In this document: in pieces, positions 6,462 through 14,530 of the stretch | How the letters are laid out: each line of letters begins with the position of its first letter | Position numbering within the stretch: position 1 is the first letter of the stretch | Made by a program: the position numbers and the translations under genes | The notes under the pieces: generated by a model | The model's database searches: none | Seen by the model: only the letters and a program-made list of their open reading frames with translations | Told to the model about the DNA's origin: nothing | Source of the DNA: an uncultured Clostridia bacterium | GTDB taxonomy: Bacteria; Bacillota; Clostridia; Oscillospirales; Oscillospiraceae | Direction: 5' to 3' | Assembly: GCA_945927915.1 (NCBI GenBank) | Contig: CAMEMX010000008.1 | Coordinates: 1-17,205, forward strand | DNA length: 17,205 bases

Positions 6462-7184
6462 ATGGGAAAGAAACTCAAAGCGTATATTCTGAGCTACGAT
6501 CCGGCATCGTTTACCAAGCGCTTCTTCGTCATGCTGTTTTCGCTCGTTTTAATGAACTTCGGCATCGCCTGCTATTACCAGTGCGGTCTGGGAACGGATC
6601 CGTTCTCCGTGTTCGTTGACGGCGAGCATTCGCTGTTCCACCTGACCTATGGGCAGGTCACCTACATCAACTGCGTTTTCCTGTTAACATTCATGCTCAT
6701 CTTCACCCGCAAGTATATCCACGTCGGCACGATCGTCGGCACGCTGATCTCCGGCGCGCTGATCGACCTGTTCAACTGGTTCATCGGCGCATACTTCCCC
6801 GGCGACACGCTGACCATGCAGATCATCCTGCTCATCATCGGTCTGGTTGCCTTTGCCGTGGCCGTTGCCCTGTATATCATCGCGGGACTCGGCATCAGCG
6901 CCGTGGAATCGCTGCCGCTGTGGCTGTCGGAGAAGACCGGGATCAATCTCCGCTGGCTGCGCATCGCGGAGGATCTGACCTATATGTGCATCGGTATCGT
7001 GCTCGGCAGCCTCGCCGGACGCGCGATCTTCGGCGACCTCATCGGCGTCGGCACGCTGGTGGGAGCCTTCGGCACCGGACCCATCATGAAGTGGTTCATG
7101 AATGTGACCGACCGGCGTTTCCAGAAGTGGTTCGGCCCGCTTCGCAAGACCTCCCCGGAAGAGTCCGGGCAACCCTGTGATTAA
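6462..7184 (+). CDS. YczE-like integral membrane protein
   Basis: A 240-residue polytopic membrane protein with about five or six hydrophobic segments, at roughly residues 20-42, 64-82, 87-110, 115-141, 165-190 and 198-215. The motifs GLGTDPFSVF and GVGTLVGAFGTGPIMKWF near the ends of the membrane core match the YczE/YyaS group (COG2364 type), whose biochemical role is not established. Positive residues cluster at both ends (KKLKAY; RRFQKWFGPLRK). It begins 3 bases after paralogue 3, with GAGG overlapping that gene's end, and precedes the nucleoside ABC genes. The context suggests a role in transporting or sensing a nucleoside, base or sugar product, but this is inference. Confidence 0.75.
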   Translation: MGKKLKAYILSYDPASFTKRFFVMLFSLVLMNFGIACYYQCGLGTDPFSVFVDGEHSLFHLTYGQVTYINCVFLLTFMLIFTRKYIHVGTIVGTLISGALIDLFNWFIGAYFPGDTLTMQIILLIIGLVAFAVAVALYIIAGLGISAVESLPLWLSEKTGINLRWLRIAEDLTYMCIGIVLGSLAGRAIFGDLIGVGTLVGAFGTGPIMKWFMNVTDRRFQKWFGPLRKTSPEESGQPCD

Positions 7185-7224
7185 GGCACCGCCTTATCAA
7201 TATTTTGAATTGGAGGAACGAAAA

Positions 7225-8397
7225 ATGAAAAAGTTACTGGCAATCCTGCTTGCAGTCGTAATGCTCCTGAGCGTGACCGCCTGCAGCAAAACCGGCACCG
7301 ACACCCCGGATACCCCGGACGGCACCACCCAGAACTCCGGCGACACTCCCACGGAACCGAAGCCCGATAACAACGGCGACTCCTACGAGATCGTCATGCT
7401 GATGGACCTGCCCGGCGGCAGCGTTGACGACGGCTCCTTCTGCGAAGCCACTTGGGACGGCATCGAGAGATACTGCGAAGAGACCGGCGCGACCTCTACC
7501 TACATGACCCCCAGCGAAGAATCCAAGGATGCTTATCTGAGCCTGATCGACCAAGCCGTTAAGGTCGGCGGCAAGGTTCTTGTCTGCCCCGGCTATCTGT
7601 TCGAGGATGCTATCTTTGAGGCACAGGACAAATACCCCGATGTGAACTTCATCCTCATCGACGGCAGACCGCACAGCTCCGACTATTCCGAATTCCGTAC
7701 CGGCAGCAACGTCTATTCCGTCCTCTTCTCCGAGGGTGAGGCCGGCTTCATGGCCGGTTACGCCTGCGTCATGGAAGGCTACCGCAACCTGGCCTTCTTC
7801 GGCGGCATGGCCGTCACCTCTGTTGCCCGCTTCGGCTATGGCTATGTCATGGGCGCTGAGCAGGCCGCTAAGGACCTCGGCCTGAACAAGGGCGACGTCA
7901 ACGTGATCTACTGGTATTCCGGCGACTTCATGCCCTCTCCGGAAAAGCTGACCACCATCAAGGGCTGGTATCAGACCGGCACCGAGGTCATCTTCTCCTG
8001 CGGCGGCACCATCTGCCAGAACGCTTTCGCTGCGGCGGAAGAGCTGGGCAAAGCTGTTATCGGCGTTGACCTCGACCAGGCAGGCGACTCCCCCACAGTC
8101 ATCACCTCTGCTATGAAGGGCTGCGCGAACGCAACCTATGACGCCCTGATCGGCTACAAGAACGGCAGCTTCCCCGGCGGTGAAGACGCGGTTCTCGGCG
8201 CAAGCGTTGATTGCGTCGGTCTGGCCACCGGCGAAAGCTGGAGACTGAAGAACTACACCGAGGAGCAGTACCTCGAGCTGTACAACCGCATCAAGAACGA
8301 CGAGGGCGGCATCGCTTCGAGCATCCTCACCGACAGCGACATCGAAGACCCGACCCAGATCCCGCTGGAGCTGGTCACGCTCGACTACAAGAACTAA
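7225..8397 (+). CDS. BMP/PnrA-family nucleoside-binding lipoprotein of an ABC transporter
   Basis: The substrate-binding component, predicted to be anchored to the outer face of the membrane by lipid. The ATG at 7225 follows TGGAGGAACG. The frame is open 48 bases further up but without a suitable start signal. The 390-residue precursor has a KK-start signal peptide and lipobox LSVTAC with Cys20, then a Thr/Pro/Asp-rich linker (about 22-58). The mature domain carries GGSVDDGSFCEATWDGIERY, corresponding to the nucleoside-binding GxVDDxSFN motif of basic membrane protein family receptors such as PnrA and B. subtilis NupN. Permease and ATPase genes follow directly. Purine or general nucleoside uptake is well supported at family level, but the exact ligand is not determined by sequence. 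Confidence 0.92.
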   Translation: MKKLLAILLAVVMLLSVTACSKTGTDTPDTPDGTTQNSGDTPTEPKPDNNGDSYEIVMLMDLPGGSVDDGSFCEATWDGIERYCEETGATSTYMTPSEESKDAYLSLIDQAVKVGGKVLVCPGYLFEDAIFEAQDKYPDVNFILIDGRPHSSDYSEFRTGSNVYSVLFSEGEAGFMAGYACVMEGYRNLAFFGGMAVTSVARFGYGYVMGAEQAAKDLGLNKGDVNVIYWYSGDFMPSPEKLTTIKGWYQTGTEVIFSCGGTICQNAFAAAEELGKAVIGVDLDQAGDSPTVITSAMKGCANATYDALIGYKNGSFPGGEDAVLGASVDCVGLATGESWRLKNYTEEQYLELYNRIKNDEGGIASSILTDSDIEDPTQIPLELVTLDYKN

Positions 8398-8420
8398 TCA
8401 GCTTTCTTACCTTCAATATA

Positions 8421-8449
8421 GATATGGGGGGCCTCGTGCCCCCTGTATC
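8421..8449 (+). other. Intercistronic hairpin between the binding-protein and ATPase genes
   Basis: A 12-bp stem (8421-8432 with 8438-8449, two G-U pairs) and a CTCGT loop lie in the 85-bp gap. It contains a G6/C5 run and is not followed by a T-tract, so full termination is unlikely. Hairpins at this place commonly protect the upstream binding-protein message from 3' decay and so raise its level over the transporter subunits. That role is inferred. Confidence 0.55.
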
Positions 8450-8482
8450 CGGTTACTCTGAATAGAAAACGAGGATTCAACT

Positions 8483-10018
8483 ATGGATGAACAATTTGCT
8501 GTAGAGATGCAGGATATTGTCAAAACCTTTCCGGGTATCGTCGCCTGCGATGACATCTCCCTCCAAATTCGTAAGGGTGAGATCCACGCGCTGCTCGGCG
8601 AAAACGGTGCTGGCAAATCCACGCTGATGAGCGTCCTGTTCGGTATGTATCAACCGGAGAGCGGTACCATTAAGGTCCACGGCAAGCCTGTGCATATCAC
8701 GGGTCCGCGTGATGCAACGGCACTTGGCATCGGCATGGTGCACCAGCATTTTAAGCTGGTCGAGTGCTTCTCCGTCGTCCGTAACATTATTCTCGGCAGT
8801 GAGTCGATGAAGAACGGCATTCTTGATCTGAAAACAGCGAGAAAAAGGATCATGGAGCTGAGTGATCGCTACGGCCTTGCCGTTGATCCCGACGCGATCG
8901 TGTCCGACATCACCGTCGGTATGCAGCAGCGCGTTGAAATTCTGAAGACCCTTTACCGCGAGAGTGATATTCTGATCTTTGATGAGCCGACTGCCGTCCT
9001 GACTCCGCAGGAGATCGAGGAACTGATAACGATTATCAAGGGCCTTGCCGCCGAGGGAAAATCGATCGTCTTCATCTCTCATAAGCTGGATGAGATCAGC
9101 AAGGTGGCCGACCGCGTTACGATCCTCCGCCGCGGCAAGAAGGTCGCAACGCTGAATGTCGCAGAAACAACAAAGGAAGAAATGAGCGAGCTCATGGTCG
9201 GGCGCAAGGTCAGCTTCACCGTCGATAAAGGCGAGCAGCAGCTCGGCGAGACGGTTCTGGATGTCAAAAATCTGGTCATGCGTTCCCGTACCTCACAGAA
9301 AAATATCGTTGATGACATCAGCTTCTCCGTCCGCCGGGGTGAGATCGTCTGCATCGCCGGCATTGACGGAAACGGTCAGTCCGAGACCATCTACGGCCTG
9401 ACCGGTATCATGCCGATCCAAAGCGGCACGATCACGCTTAACGGCAAGGACATCACCAAAGCGGATGTTCGCACCAGAAACCTGTCCGGCATTTCCCATA
9501 TCCCGGAGGACCGTCATAAATACGGCCTGATCCTGGATTATTCGTTGAAAGAAAACCTGATTCTGAAAAACTATTTTAAGCCCTCGGTGCAGCGCTACGC
9601 CTTTATCAACTGGGACAAGGCGGAAACCTACTCCGAAGAGCTCATTGAGAAATATGATATTCGCACGACGCTGGGGGCGAAGACCTCTGCCCGCAGTATG
9701 TCCGGCGGCAACCAGCAGAAAGCTATCATTGCCCGCGAGATCGAAGAAAACAGCGACCTGCTGATTGCTGTGCAGCCGACGCGCGGCCTGGATGTCGGCG
9801 CCATCGAGTTTGTGCACAAGCAGCTCGTCGCGCAGCGCGATGCCGGCAAGGCGGTACTGATGATGTCTCTTGAGCTGGACGAGGTCATGGACGTCAGCGA
9901 CCGCGTCCTCGTGATGTTCGAGGGCAAGATCGTCGCGGACATCGACCCGAAGAAGACGACGATCCAGCAAATGGGCCTCTACATGGCCGGCGTAAAGAAG
10001 GAGGAACAGCATGCTTAA
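8483..10018 (+). CDS. Nucleoside ABC transporter, duplicated ATP-binding protein (NupO/RbsA-like)
   Basis: The 511-residue cytoplasmic energy-coupling subunit has two fused ATPase domains. Domain 1 has Walker A GENGAGKST (39-47), a Q-loop MVHQHFKLVE, the modified signature VGMQQRVEI and Walker B ILIFDEPTAVL. Domain 2 has GIDGNGQSE where a lysine-bearing Walker A would be, MSGGNQQK as signature, and LLIAVQPTRGLDVGA. This one-intact, one-degenerate arrangement is normal for the ribose and nucleoside (RbsA, NupO) group. GAGGATTCAACT precedes the ATG. Its end overlaps the first permease by 8 bases, which indicates translational coupling. Confidence 0.93.
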   Translation: MDEQFAVEMQDIVKTFPGIVACDDISLQIRKGEIHALLGENGAGKSTLMSVLFGMYQPESGTIKVHGKPVHITGPRDATALGIGMVHQHFKLVECFSVVRNIILGSESMKNGILDLKTARKRIMELSDRYGLAVDPDAIVSDITVGMQQRVEILKTLYRESDILIFDEPTAVLTPQEIEELITIIKGLAAEGKSIVFISHKLDEISKVADRVTILRRGKKVATLNVAETTKEEMSELMVGRKVSFTVDKGEQQLGETVLDVKNLVMRSRTSQKNIVDDISFSVRRGEIVCIAGIDGNGQSETIYGLTGIMPIQSGTITLNGKDITKADVRTRNLSGISHIPEDRHKYGLILDYSLKENLILKNYFKPSVQRYAFINWDKAETYSEELIEKYDIRTTLGAKTSARSMSGGNQQKAIIAREIEENSDLLIAVQPTRGLDVGAIEFVHKQLVAQRDAGKAVLMMSLELDEVMDVSDRVLVMFEGKIVADIDPKKTTIQQMGLYMAGVKKEEQHA

Positions 10019-11135
10019 ACGGAAAAGAAGCCTCAACACAGATTCGCTGGCGGCGCTGTCGGCCTCTGTGCTGGCTGCGATTGTCGGCCTGCTCCTCGCG
10101 CTGGTCATTTTGCTGATCTGCGACGCAAAGAACGCCTGGCCCGGCTTCCTGACGCTGATCACGGGCGGCATTCGTGAGGGCGGCATCAAAGCGATCGGTG
10201 ACATTCTTTATCAGGCAATGCCCATCATGATGTGCGGCGCCGGCCTTGCTTTTGCCTTTAAGGCCAACGTGTTCAACATCGGCGGCGGCGGACAGTTCCT
10301 CATGGGCAGCTTTGTTGCGATCTATACGGCGATCAAATGGGAGTTCCTTCCCGGCGTGCTGCGCTGGATCGTTCCGCTGATCGTCGCGGCGCTTTCCGGC
10401 GCGCTGTGGGCGCTGATCCCCGGCCTGCTGAAAGCCTACCGCAACGTCAACGTCATCATCAGCACGATCATGATGAACTATTTGGCGCGTTATCTGGTCA
10501 ACAGCCTCATCAAGGCGTCGATCTACAATGTCACGACGGGTCAGTCCAAGAGCATTCCTGCCGCTGCCAAAATGCCGACGCTCGGTCTGGACAAGCTCTT
10601 CCCGGGCAGCAGCGCCAACATCGGTATCTTCATCACCATCGCCGTATGTATCATCATCCACATCATTCTGAACAAGACGACCTTCGGCTATGAGCTGAAG
10701 GCCTGCGGTCTGAACGCTGCCGCCTGCAAGTATGCCGGCATCCGCGAAAAACGCACTATCGTGGTTTCCATTATGATCTCCGGTGCACTGGTTGCCCTCG
10801 GCGGAGCGCTACTGTACCTCTCCGGCTCCGGCAGAAACATCCGCGTGTACGACACGCAGCCCACCGAAGGCTTCACCGGCATCTCCATCGCTATTCTTGC
10901 CAATAACTCGCCGCTGGGCGTCATATTGTCCTCGCTGTTCATCTCATTCCTGACCATCGGCGGTCAGTATATCCAGTCCTATGGCTTCGTGAAGGAGATC
11001 GTCAACATCGTCACCTCCTCAGTCATTTATCTGTCGGCCTTTACGCTGCTGCTACGCGTCTTCTTTGACTCTGCGGCAAGAAAGCGTCAGGCAAAGCTAT
11101 CCCATACCGAATCGGAGAAAGGAGTGACAACGTAA
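10011..11135 (+). CDS. Nucleoside ABC transporter permease 1 (NupP-like)
   Basis: A 374-residue inner-membrane permease of the BPD_transp_2 type, with multiple hydrophobic segments starting at residues of about 12-38. The family motif usually written FNIGGEGQF is seen here as FNIGGGGQF. ACGLNAAACKYAGI matches the conserved cytoplasmic loop that contacts the ATPase. AAGGAGGAACAGC supplies the ribosome binding site inside the upstream gene, giving an 8-base overlap. The stop overlaps the start of permease 2 by one base (TAATG). It would form the channel as a heterodimer with permease 2. Confidence 0.92.
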   Translation: MLKRKRSLNTDSLAALSASVLAAIVGLLLALVILLICDAKNAWPGFLTLITGGIREGGIKAIGDILYQAMPIMMCGAGLAFAFKANVFNIGGGGQFLMGSFVAIYTAIKWEFLPGVLRWIVPLIVAALSGALWALIPGLLKAYRNVNVIISTIMMNYLARYLVNSLIKASIYNVTTGQSKSIPAAAKMPTLGLDKLFPGSSANIGIFITIAVCIIIHIILNKTTFGYELKACGLNAAACKYAGIREKRTIVVSIMISGALVALGGALLYLSGSGRNIRVYDTQPTEGFTGISIAILANNSPLGVILSSLFISFLTIGGQYIQSYGFVKEIVNIVTSSVIYLSAFTLLLRVFFDSAARKRQAKLSHTESEKGVTT

Positions 11136-12088
11136 TGGATGTGTTCTATTATGTGGCAAATATGTGCCTGTGCTTCTTCATTCCGCTGCTCGTGGTCGCT
11201 ATCGCCGGTCTGTTTTCCGAAAAGAGCGGCGTGCTGAATATGTGTCTGGAGGGCATCATGATCATGGGCGCCTTCGCCGGAGCGATGTTCATGCACTATA
11301 TGGAGCCGTATTTGTCCGGTCAGCTCCTGCTGATCTGCACCATGCTCGTTTCGATGCTCGTCGGCGTCCTGTTCACGCAGCTTCACGCCTTCGCCGCCAT
11401 CAAGCTGAAGGCGGACCAGAGCATCAGCGCCATGGCGCTGAACTCCTTCGCGGCGGCATTTGTGATCTTCGTGGCACGCTCCGTCACCGGCAGCCAGCAC
11501 GTCGCCTTCACCAACACCTTCCGCATTGAGAAGGTTCCCGTGCTCGGCGACATCCCCGTACTGGGCAAGGTGCTTTTCCAGAGCGCCTACATTACCACCT
11601 ATATTGGCTTTGCCATCATTGCCGTAACGATTTTTGTGTTTGCAAAGACCCGCTTCGGTATGCGCCTGAGCGCCTGCGGCGAAAACCCTCAGGCGGCGGA
11701 CTCCCTGGGCATCAACGTCTACCGCACCCGCAACATCGCTCTGATGATCTCCGGTGCGCTGGGCGGCCTGGGCGGCCTGATCTATATCGTGCCGACCGTG
11801 ACCTCCTTCGGCGGCGACGTCTACGGCTATGGCTTCCTTGCCATGTCTGTGCTGATGCTGGGCCAGTGGAAGCCTGTGCGCCTTCTGTTTGCTGCGCTGC
11901 TGTTCTCCCTCATCAAGACCATTGCCTCCGGCTATATGAGCATCCCGTTCCTGTCCGGCCTCGGCCTTTCGGATAATTTCTACAAGAGCCTGCCCTATAT
12001 CATCACGCTGGTGATCCTTGCGGTCTCCTCCAACAAGGCGATCGGCCCGAAGGCCTGCGGTCAGCCCTACGACAAGGGCAGAAGGTGA
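11135..12088 (+). CDS. Nucleoside ABC transporter permease 2 (NupQ-like)
   Basis: A 317-residue permease with the family signature GLFSEKSGVLNMCLEGIMIMGAF near its N terminus and ACGENPQAADSLGINVYRTR in the ATPase-contacting loop. Both match the second permease of BMP-type nucleoside importers. AAAGGAGTGACAACGTA precedes the ATG. Overlap with permease 1 and a tight junction with the following hydrolase show that it is co-translated with both. Confidence 0.92.
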   Translation: MDVFYYVANMCLCFFIPLLVVAIAGLFSEKSGVLNMCLEGIMIMGAFAGAMFMHYMEPYLSGQLLLICTMLVSMLVGVLFTQLHAFAAIKLKADQSISAMALNSFAAAFVIFVARSVTGSQHVAFTNTFRIEKVPVLGDIPVLGKVLFQSAYITTYIGFAIIAVTIFVFAKTRFGMRLSACGENPQAADSLGINVYRTRNIALMISGALGGLGGLIYIVPTVTSFGGDVYGYGFLAMSVLMLGQWKPVRLLFAALLFSLIKTIASGYMSIPFLSGLGLSDNFYKSLPYIITLVILAVSSNKAIGPKACGQPYDKGRR

Positions 12089-12094
12089 GTGGTC

Positions 12095-13111
12095 ATGCCG
12101 GATCTGAAACGGAAAATGATCGTCGACTGCGACACCGGCACCGACGATGCCGTCGCGTTGCTGGGGCTGCTGCTGGCGGACAACATCGACGTGATCGGCA
12201 TCACGAGCGTCCACGGCAACCTGACCGTGGAGGAGGCGACGGCGAACAACCTTTCTCTGGTGCATTTCCTCGGGCTGGATATTCCGGTCTATCAGGGCTG
12301 CCCGCATTCGCTGACCGCCGGGCTTTTCCCCGGGCGGACGAGCAACACCCTCTGCCAGACCACCCGCAAGGAGTTTGACGGCAAGCCGCTGCGAATCCAT
12401 GAGCCGTCGCTCGGCCTGCCGACCGGCGGAAGAACGGCGGAAAAAGAACACGCGGTCAGCTATCTGGTGCGGACGCTGCGCGAGGCCGAGGAACCGATCG
12501 ACGTCTGCGCGACCGGGCCGCTGACCAACATCGCTGCGGCGTTCCTCCTCGCGCCGGAGATCGCGCAGAAGATTGGCACGCTGTATATCATGGGCGGCGG
12601 CATCCACATCGGCAACCGCACCCCTGTGGCGGAGGCGAATTTTGTCGACGACGCGGAAGCGGCGGCGAAGGTCATGCTCAGCGGTGCCAATCTGATGATC
12701 GGCCCGATCGAGGCGAACGAAGCCGGCGCGACCTACACGCCGGAGGACATCGCCACCATCGAGGCGCTCGGCACGAAAAGCGCTGCGTTTGTCGGTGCGC
12801 TGCTGCGGCGGTTCATCTGGCGCTGCGACTATCTGTGGAAGCCCGGCTTCTCGCTTGCGCCCTATGAGATCGATCCGGACTCGTCCTGCTGCGTGCACGA
12901 CTGGGCGGCGGTGGCGCCTGCCATCGACCCCACCGTGGTCACCGACGCGAGAGCGGAGGTCTGCCGGGTGGACTGCTCCGGCGGCATGGCTGACGGTCAG
13001 CTCATCATTGACCGCCGCGGCTATTTCACCGCCCCGAACGCCACCGTCGTCTACGACATGGACGAAAAGCGCTGTAAGCAGCTCCTGCTGGAGCTTCTGG
13101 CCAAATACTAA
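12095..13111 (+). CDS. IU-type nucleoside hydrolase (ribonucleoside hydrolase family)
   Basis: A calcium-dependent enzyme family that hydrolyses nucleosides to base and ribose. The ATG at 12095 is preferred over an in-frame GTG at 12089 because AAGG (12082-12085) is 9 bases upstream. That gives 338 residues, normal for the family. The N-terminal metal motif reads D11-C-D13-T-G-T-D17-D18-A, against the classic DxDPGxDDA, with Thr in place of Pro. Other family features are VHGN, TGPLTNIAAAF, MGGG, NFVDDAEAA and the late CVHDWAAVAPAIDP, which supplies the conserved His and Asp. It is the last gene of the operon. Hydrolysis here duplicates the job of the phosphorylases but without saving ribose-1-phosphate. 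Its stop codon lies within the left end of repeat copy 2. Confidence 0.9.
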   Translation: MPDLKRKMIVDCDTGTDDAVALLGLLLADNIDVIGITSVHGNLTVEEATANNLSLVHFLGLDIPVYQGCPHSLTAGLFPGRTSNTLCQTTRKEFDGKPLRIHEPSLGLPTGGRTAEKEHAVSYLVRTLREAEEPIDVCATGPLTNIAAAFLLAPEIAQKIGTLYIMGGGIHIGNRTPVAEANFVDDAEAAAKVMLSGANLMIGPIEANEAGATYTPEDIATIEALGTKSAAFVGALLRRFIWRCDYLWKPGFSLAPYEIDPDSSCCVHDWAAVAPAIDPTVVTDARAEVCRVDCSGGMADGQLIIDRRGYFTAPNATVVYDMDEKRCKQLLLELLAKY

Positions 13112-13272
13112 GGAAACTCTGAACAAATCAGCGGCGGCGGACAGCGGGTCTTTTGCCCCAACTTATCGGTTTGAAAATCTTGAAATACACAAAGTATTCC
13201 TGCGATTTCCAAGCCTCAATTTGGAACAAAATCCCTCGCTGACCGCGCTTGCGGATTGATTCAGAGCTTCCC
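13108..13272. repeat. Long copy of the MITE-like repeat (copy 2)
   Basis: About 165 bp bounded by imperfect terminal inverted repeats. The left end starts CTAAGGAAACTCTGAA and the right end finishes ATTCAGAGCTTCCC, with complementarity extending about 25 bases inward. It shares both ends with copy 1 near position 340. The central part (about 13135-13243) has a small AATAC/GTATT stem but no convincing gene. The left end contributes the TAA of the nucleoside hydrolase. No clear target duplication is visible. It carries no transposase, so if mobile it depends on an enzyme encoded elsewhere. Confidence 0.7.
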
Positions 13273-13274
13273 AA

Positions 13275-13337
13275 AAAAGTCACCCCTTCGGGTAATGTCA
13301 CTAAGTTCGTGGCATTACCCCCTCCGGGGTGACTTTT
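13275..13337. terminator. Bidirectional double-stem terminator between convergent operons
   Basis: The outer stem AAAAGTCACCCC (13275-13286) pairs perfectly with GGGGTGACTTTT (13326-13337). An inner stem, GGGTAATGTCAC with GTGGCATTACCC and one wobble, closes a TAAGTTC loop. The A-run on one side and T-run on the other give a U-tract in both directions. It lies between the plus-strand nucleoside operon and the minus-strand AraC gene, whose stop codon is 2 bases beyond, so it should end both transcripts. Confidence 0.85.
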
Positions 13338-13339
13338 GC

Positions 13340-14506
13340 TTATTCCGTTTGGATGGATTTGGCATACTCCGAAGGGGAGATGCCGAAATTGTCCTTGAAC
13401 TGGCGCGAAAAATGGTGAATGGTGGAGTAATTGAGCTTCGCGGCGATCTGCGAGAAGTTCAGCCGTCCTTCGCGGATGAGGCATTTGCTCTCCTCCAGCT
13501 TGACGCGGCGGATGTACTCGCCGGGCGAGATGGCAAGCTGGCGCTGGAACAGGGCGGTCAGATGCGAGGTGCTGACGCCCGTCTCCTTCGCCACCGTCTC
13601 GACCGAGAGCTTGTCATAGACGTGGTCGGCGATGTATTGCAGGGTGCGGCTGACGATCTGGTTCTCGTTGCGCAGGGAGACGGGCGTTTTCAGCCGCTTT
13701 TTGCGTCCGCTGACGTCGCGCAGGACGGACAGCAGCAGGAGCTTGAGGTTGCTGCGGATAAAATCGCCGCTGAATACGTCGTTCGTGTCGATCTCGCTCA
13801 GGATCTGCTTGAGGAAGACCGCCTCCGCCGAGGACAGGTCAAACACGCGGTCGGACAGGTTCATCGGCAGGTCGCTCTCCATGTCGAACGCGATGGTGAG
13901 GAAGCGCGCCGTGACGTTCAGGTCAGTATACTGCATGTGCCACTGGTTCGGCGTGAAGACCATGAGCTGGCCCTGCCGGAGCGTCGAGCCGTTGCCGTCG
14001 ACGACGCAGTGGAGCTGACCGCGGTCAACGTAGGTCAGCTCGTACATTGAATGCTTCTCGCCCTTGAAGAGGAAGCCGCTCTCCTCCTCGCGGTAAAAGA
14101 GCGTATAGATCTCGCCAAGGCGCAGACGGTCGCCGATCTTGAGATTTTCGATGGCGCTGAAGCTGTCGAGCCGTTCCAGCGATGCCTCACGCGGCAACGA
14201 CATCCGCACCGAGCATTCGCTCTGGTAGGGGACGATGGCAAAGTCCGTCCCGGCGTTGAGGCAGACGGGCTTGTCGAGATAGAAGCTCGTCAGCGTATCG
14301 TCGCGGCGGATGACGAGCACCGTCATGCCCAGCTCGAAGTCCAGATACATGGCGTGCGTCGTGCGCTGGAAATACAGCTCTCCGGCATTAAAATAGTGGA
14401 CGGCCTCGATCCACTCGTCGCCCTTCGGGAAGCCGCGGTTGGGCAGGCTGTCGCGCAGGATCTTGCCGAAGGGCGCAAAGGTCTGCTTGTTCAGATTTTC
14501 GATCAT
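13340..14506 (-). CDS. AraC-family regulator with two N-terminal cupin-like parts
   Basis: The 388-residue product has a C-terminal AraC double helix-turn-helix (about 290-388), with LSVETVAKETGVSTSHLTALF and FSQIAAKLNYSTIHHFSRQFKDNFGISPSEY. A sensor cupin at about 125-215 includes HSMYELTYVDRGQLHCVVDG and GQLMVFTPNQWHM. The first 115 residues are an additional domain beginning TFAPFGKIL, which by eye resembles the start of ureidoglycolate-lyase-type cupins. That resemblance is tentative. Typical AraC sensors of about 280-300 residues lack this extra part. AAGGAGGT is placed 6 bases before the ATG. It follows the nucleotidyltransferase by 24 bases and is probably co-transcribed with it. Its ligand and targets are unknown. 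Confidence 0.9.
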   Translation of the reverse strand: MIENLNKQTFAPFGKILRDSLPNRGFPKGDEWIEAVHYFNAGELYFQRTTHAMYLDFELGMTVLVIRRDDTLTSFYLDKPVCLNAGTDFAIVPYQSECSVRMSLPREASLERLDSFSAIENLKIGDRLRLGEIYTLFYREEESGFLFKGEKHSMYELTYVDRGQLHCVVDGNGSTLRQGQLMVFTPNQWHMQYTDLNVTARFLTIAFDMESDLPMNLSDRVFDLSSAEAVFLKQILSEIDTNDVFSGDFIRSNLKLLLLSVLRDVSGRKKRLKTPVSLRNENQIVSRTLQYIADHVYDKLSVETVAKETGVSTSHLTALFQRQLAISPGEYIRRVKLEESKCLIREGRLNFSQIAAKLNYSTIHHFSRQFKDNFGISPSEYAKSIQTE

Positions 14507-14530
14507 AGAGCGACCTCCTTGACAAAACGA

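Noticed and set aside
8455..8464. CTCTGAATAG near the ATPase start as a third repeat copy
   Set aside because: Only 10 bases match the repeat end, with no partner inverted repeat nearby. This is likely chance.
9340..9380. Missing Walker A lysine in the second ATPase domain as a defect
   Set aside because: A degenerate second nucleotide site is normal for the RbsA/NupO group.
11087..13126. 679-codon minus-strand frame opposite permease 2 and the nucleoside hydrolase
   Set aside because: A His/Arg/Asp/Gln-rich product without motifs, opposite well-supported genes. It is a GC-driven antisense shadow.
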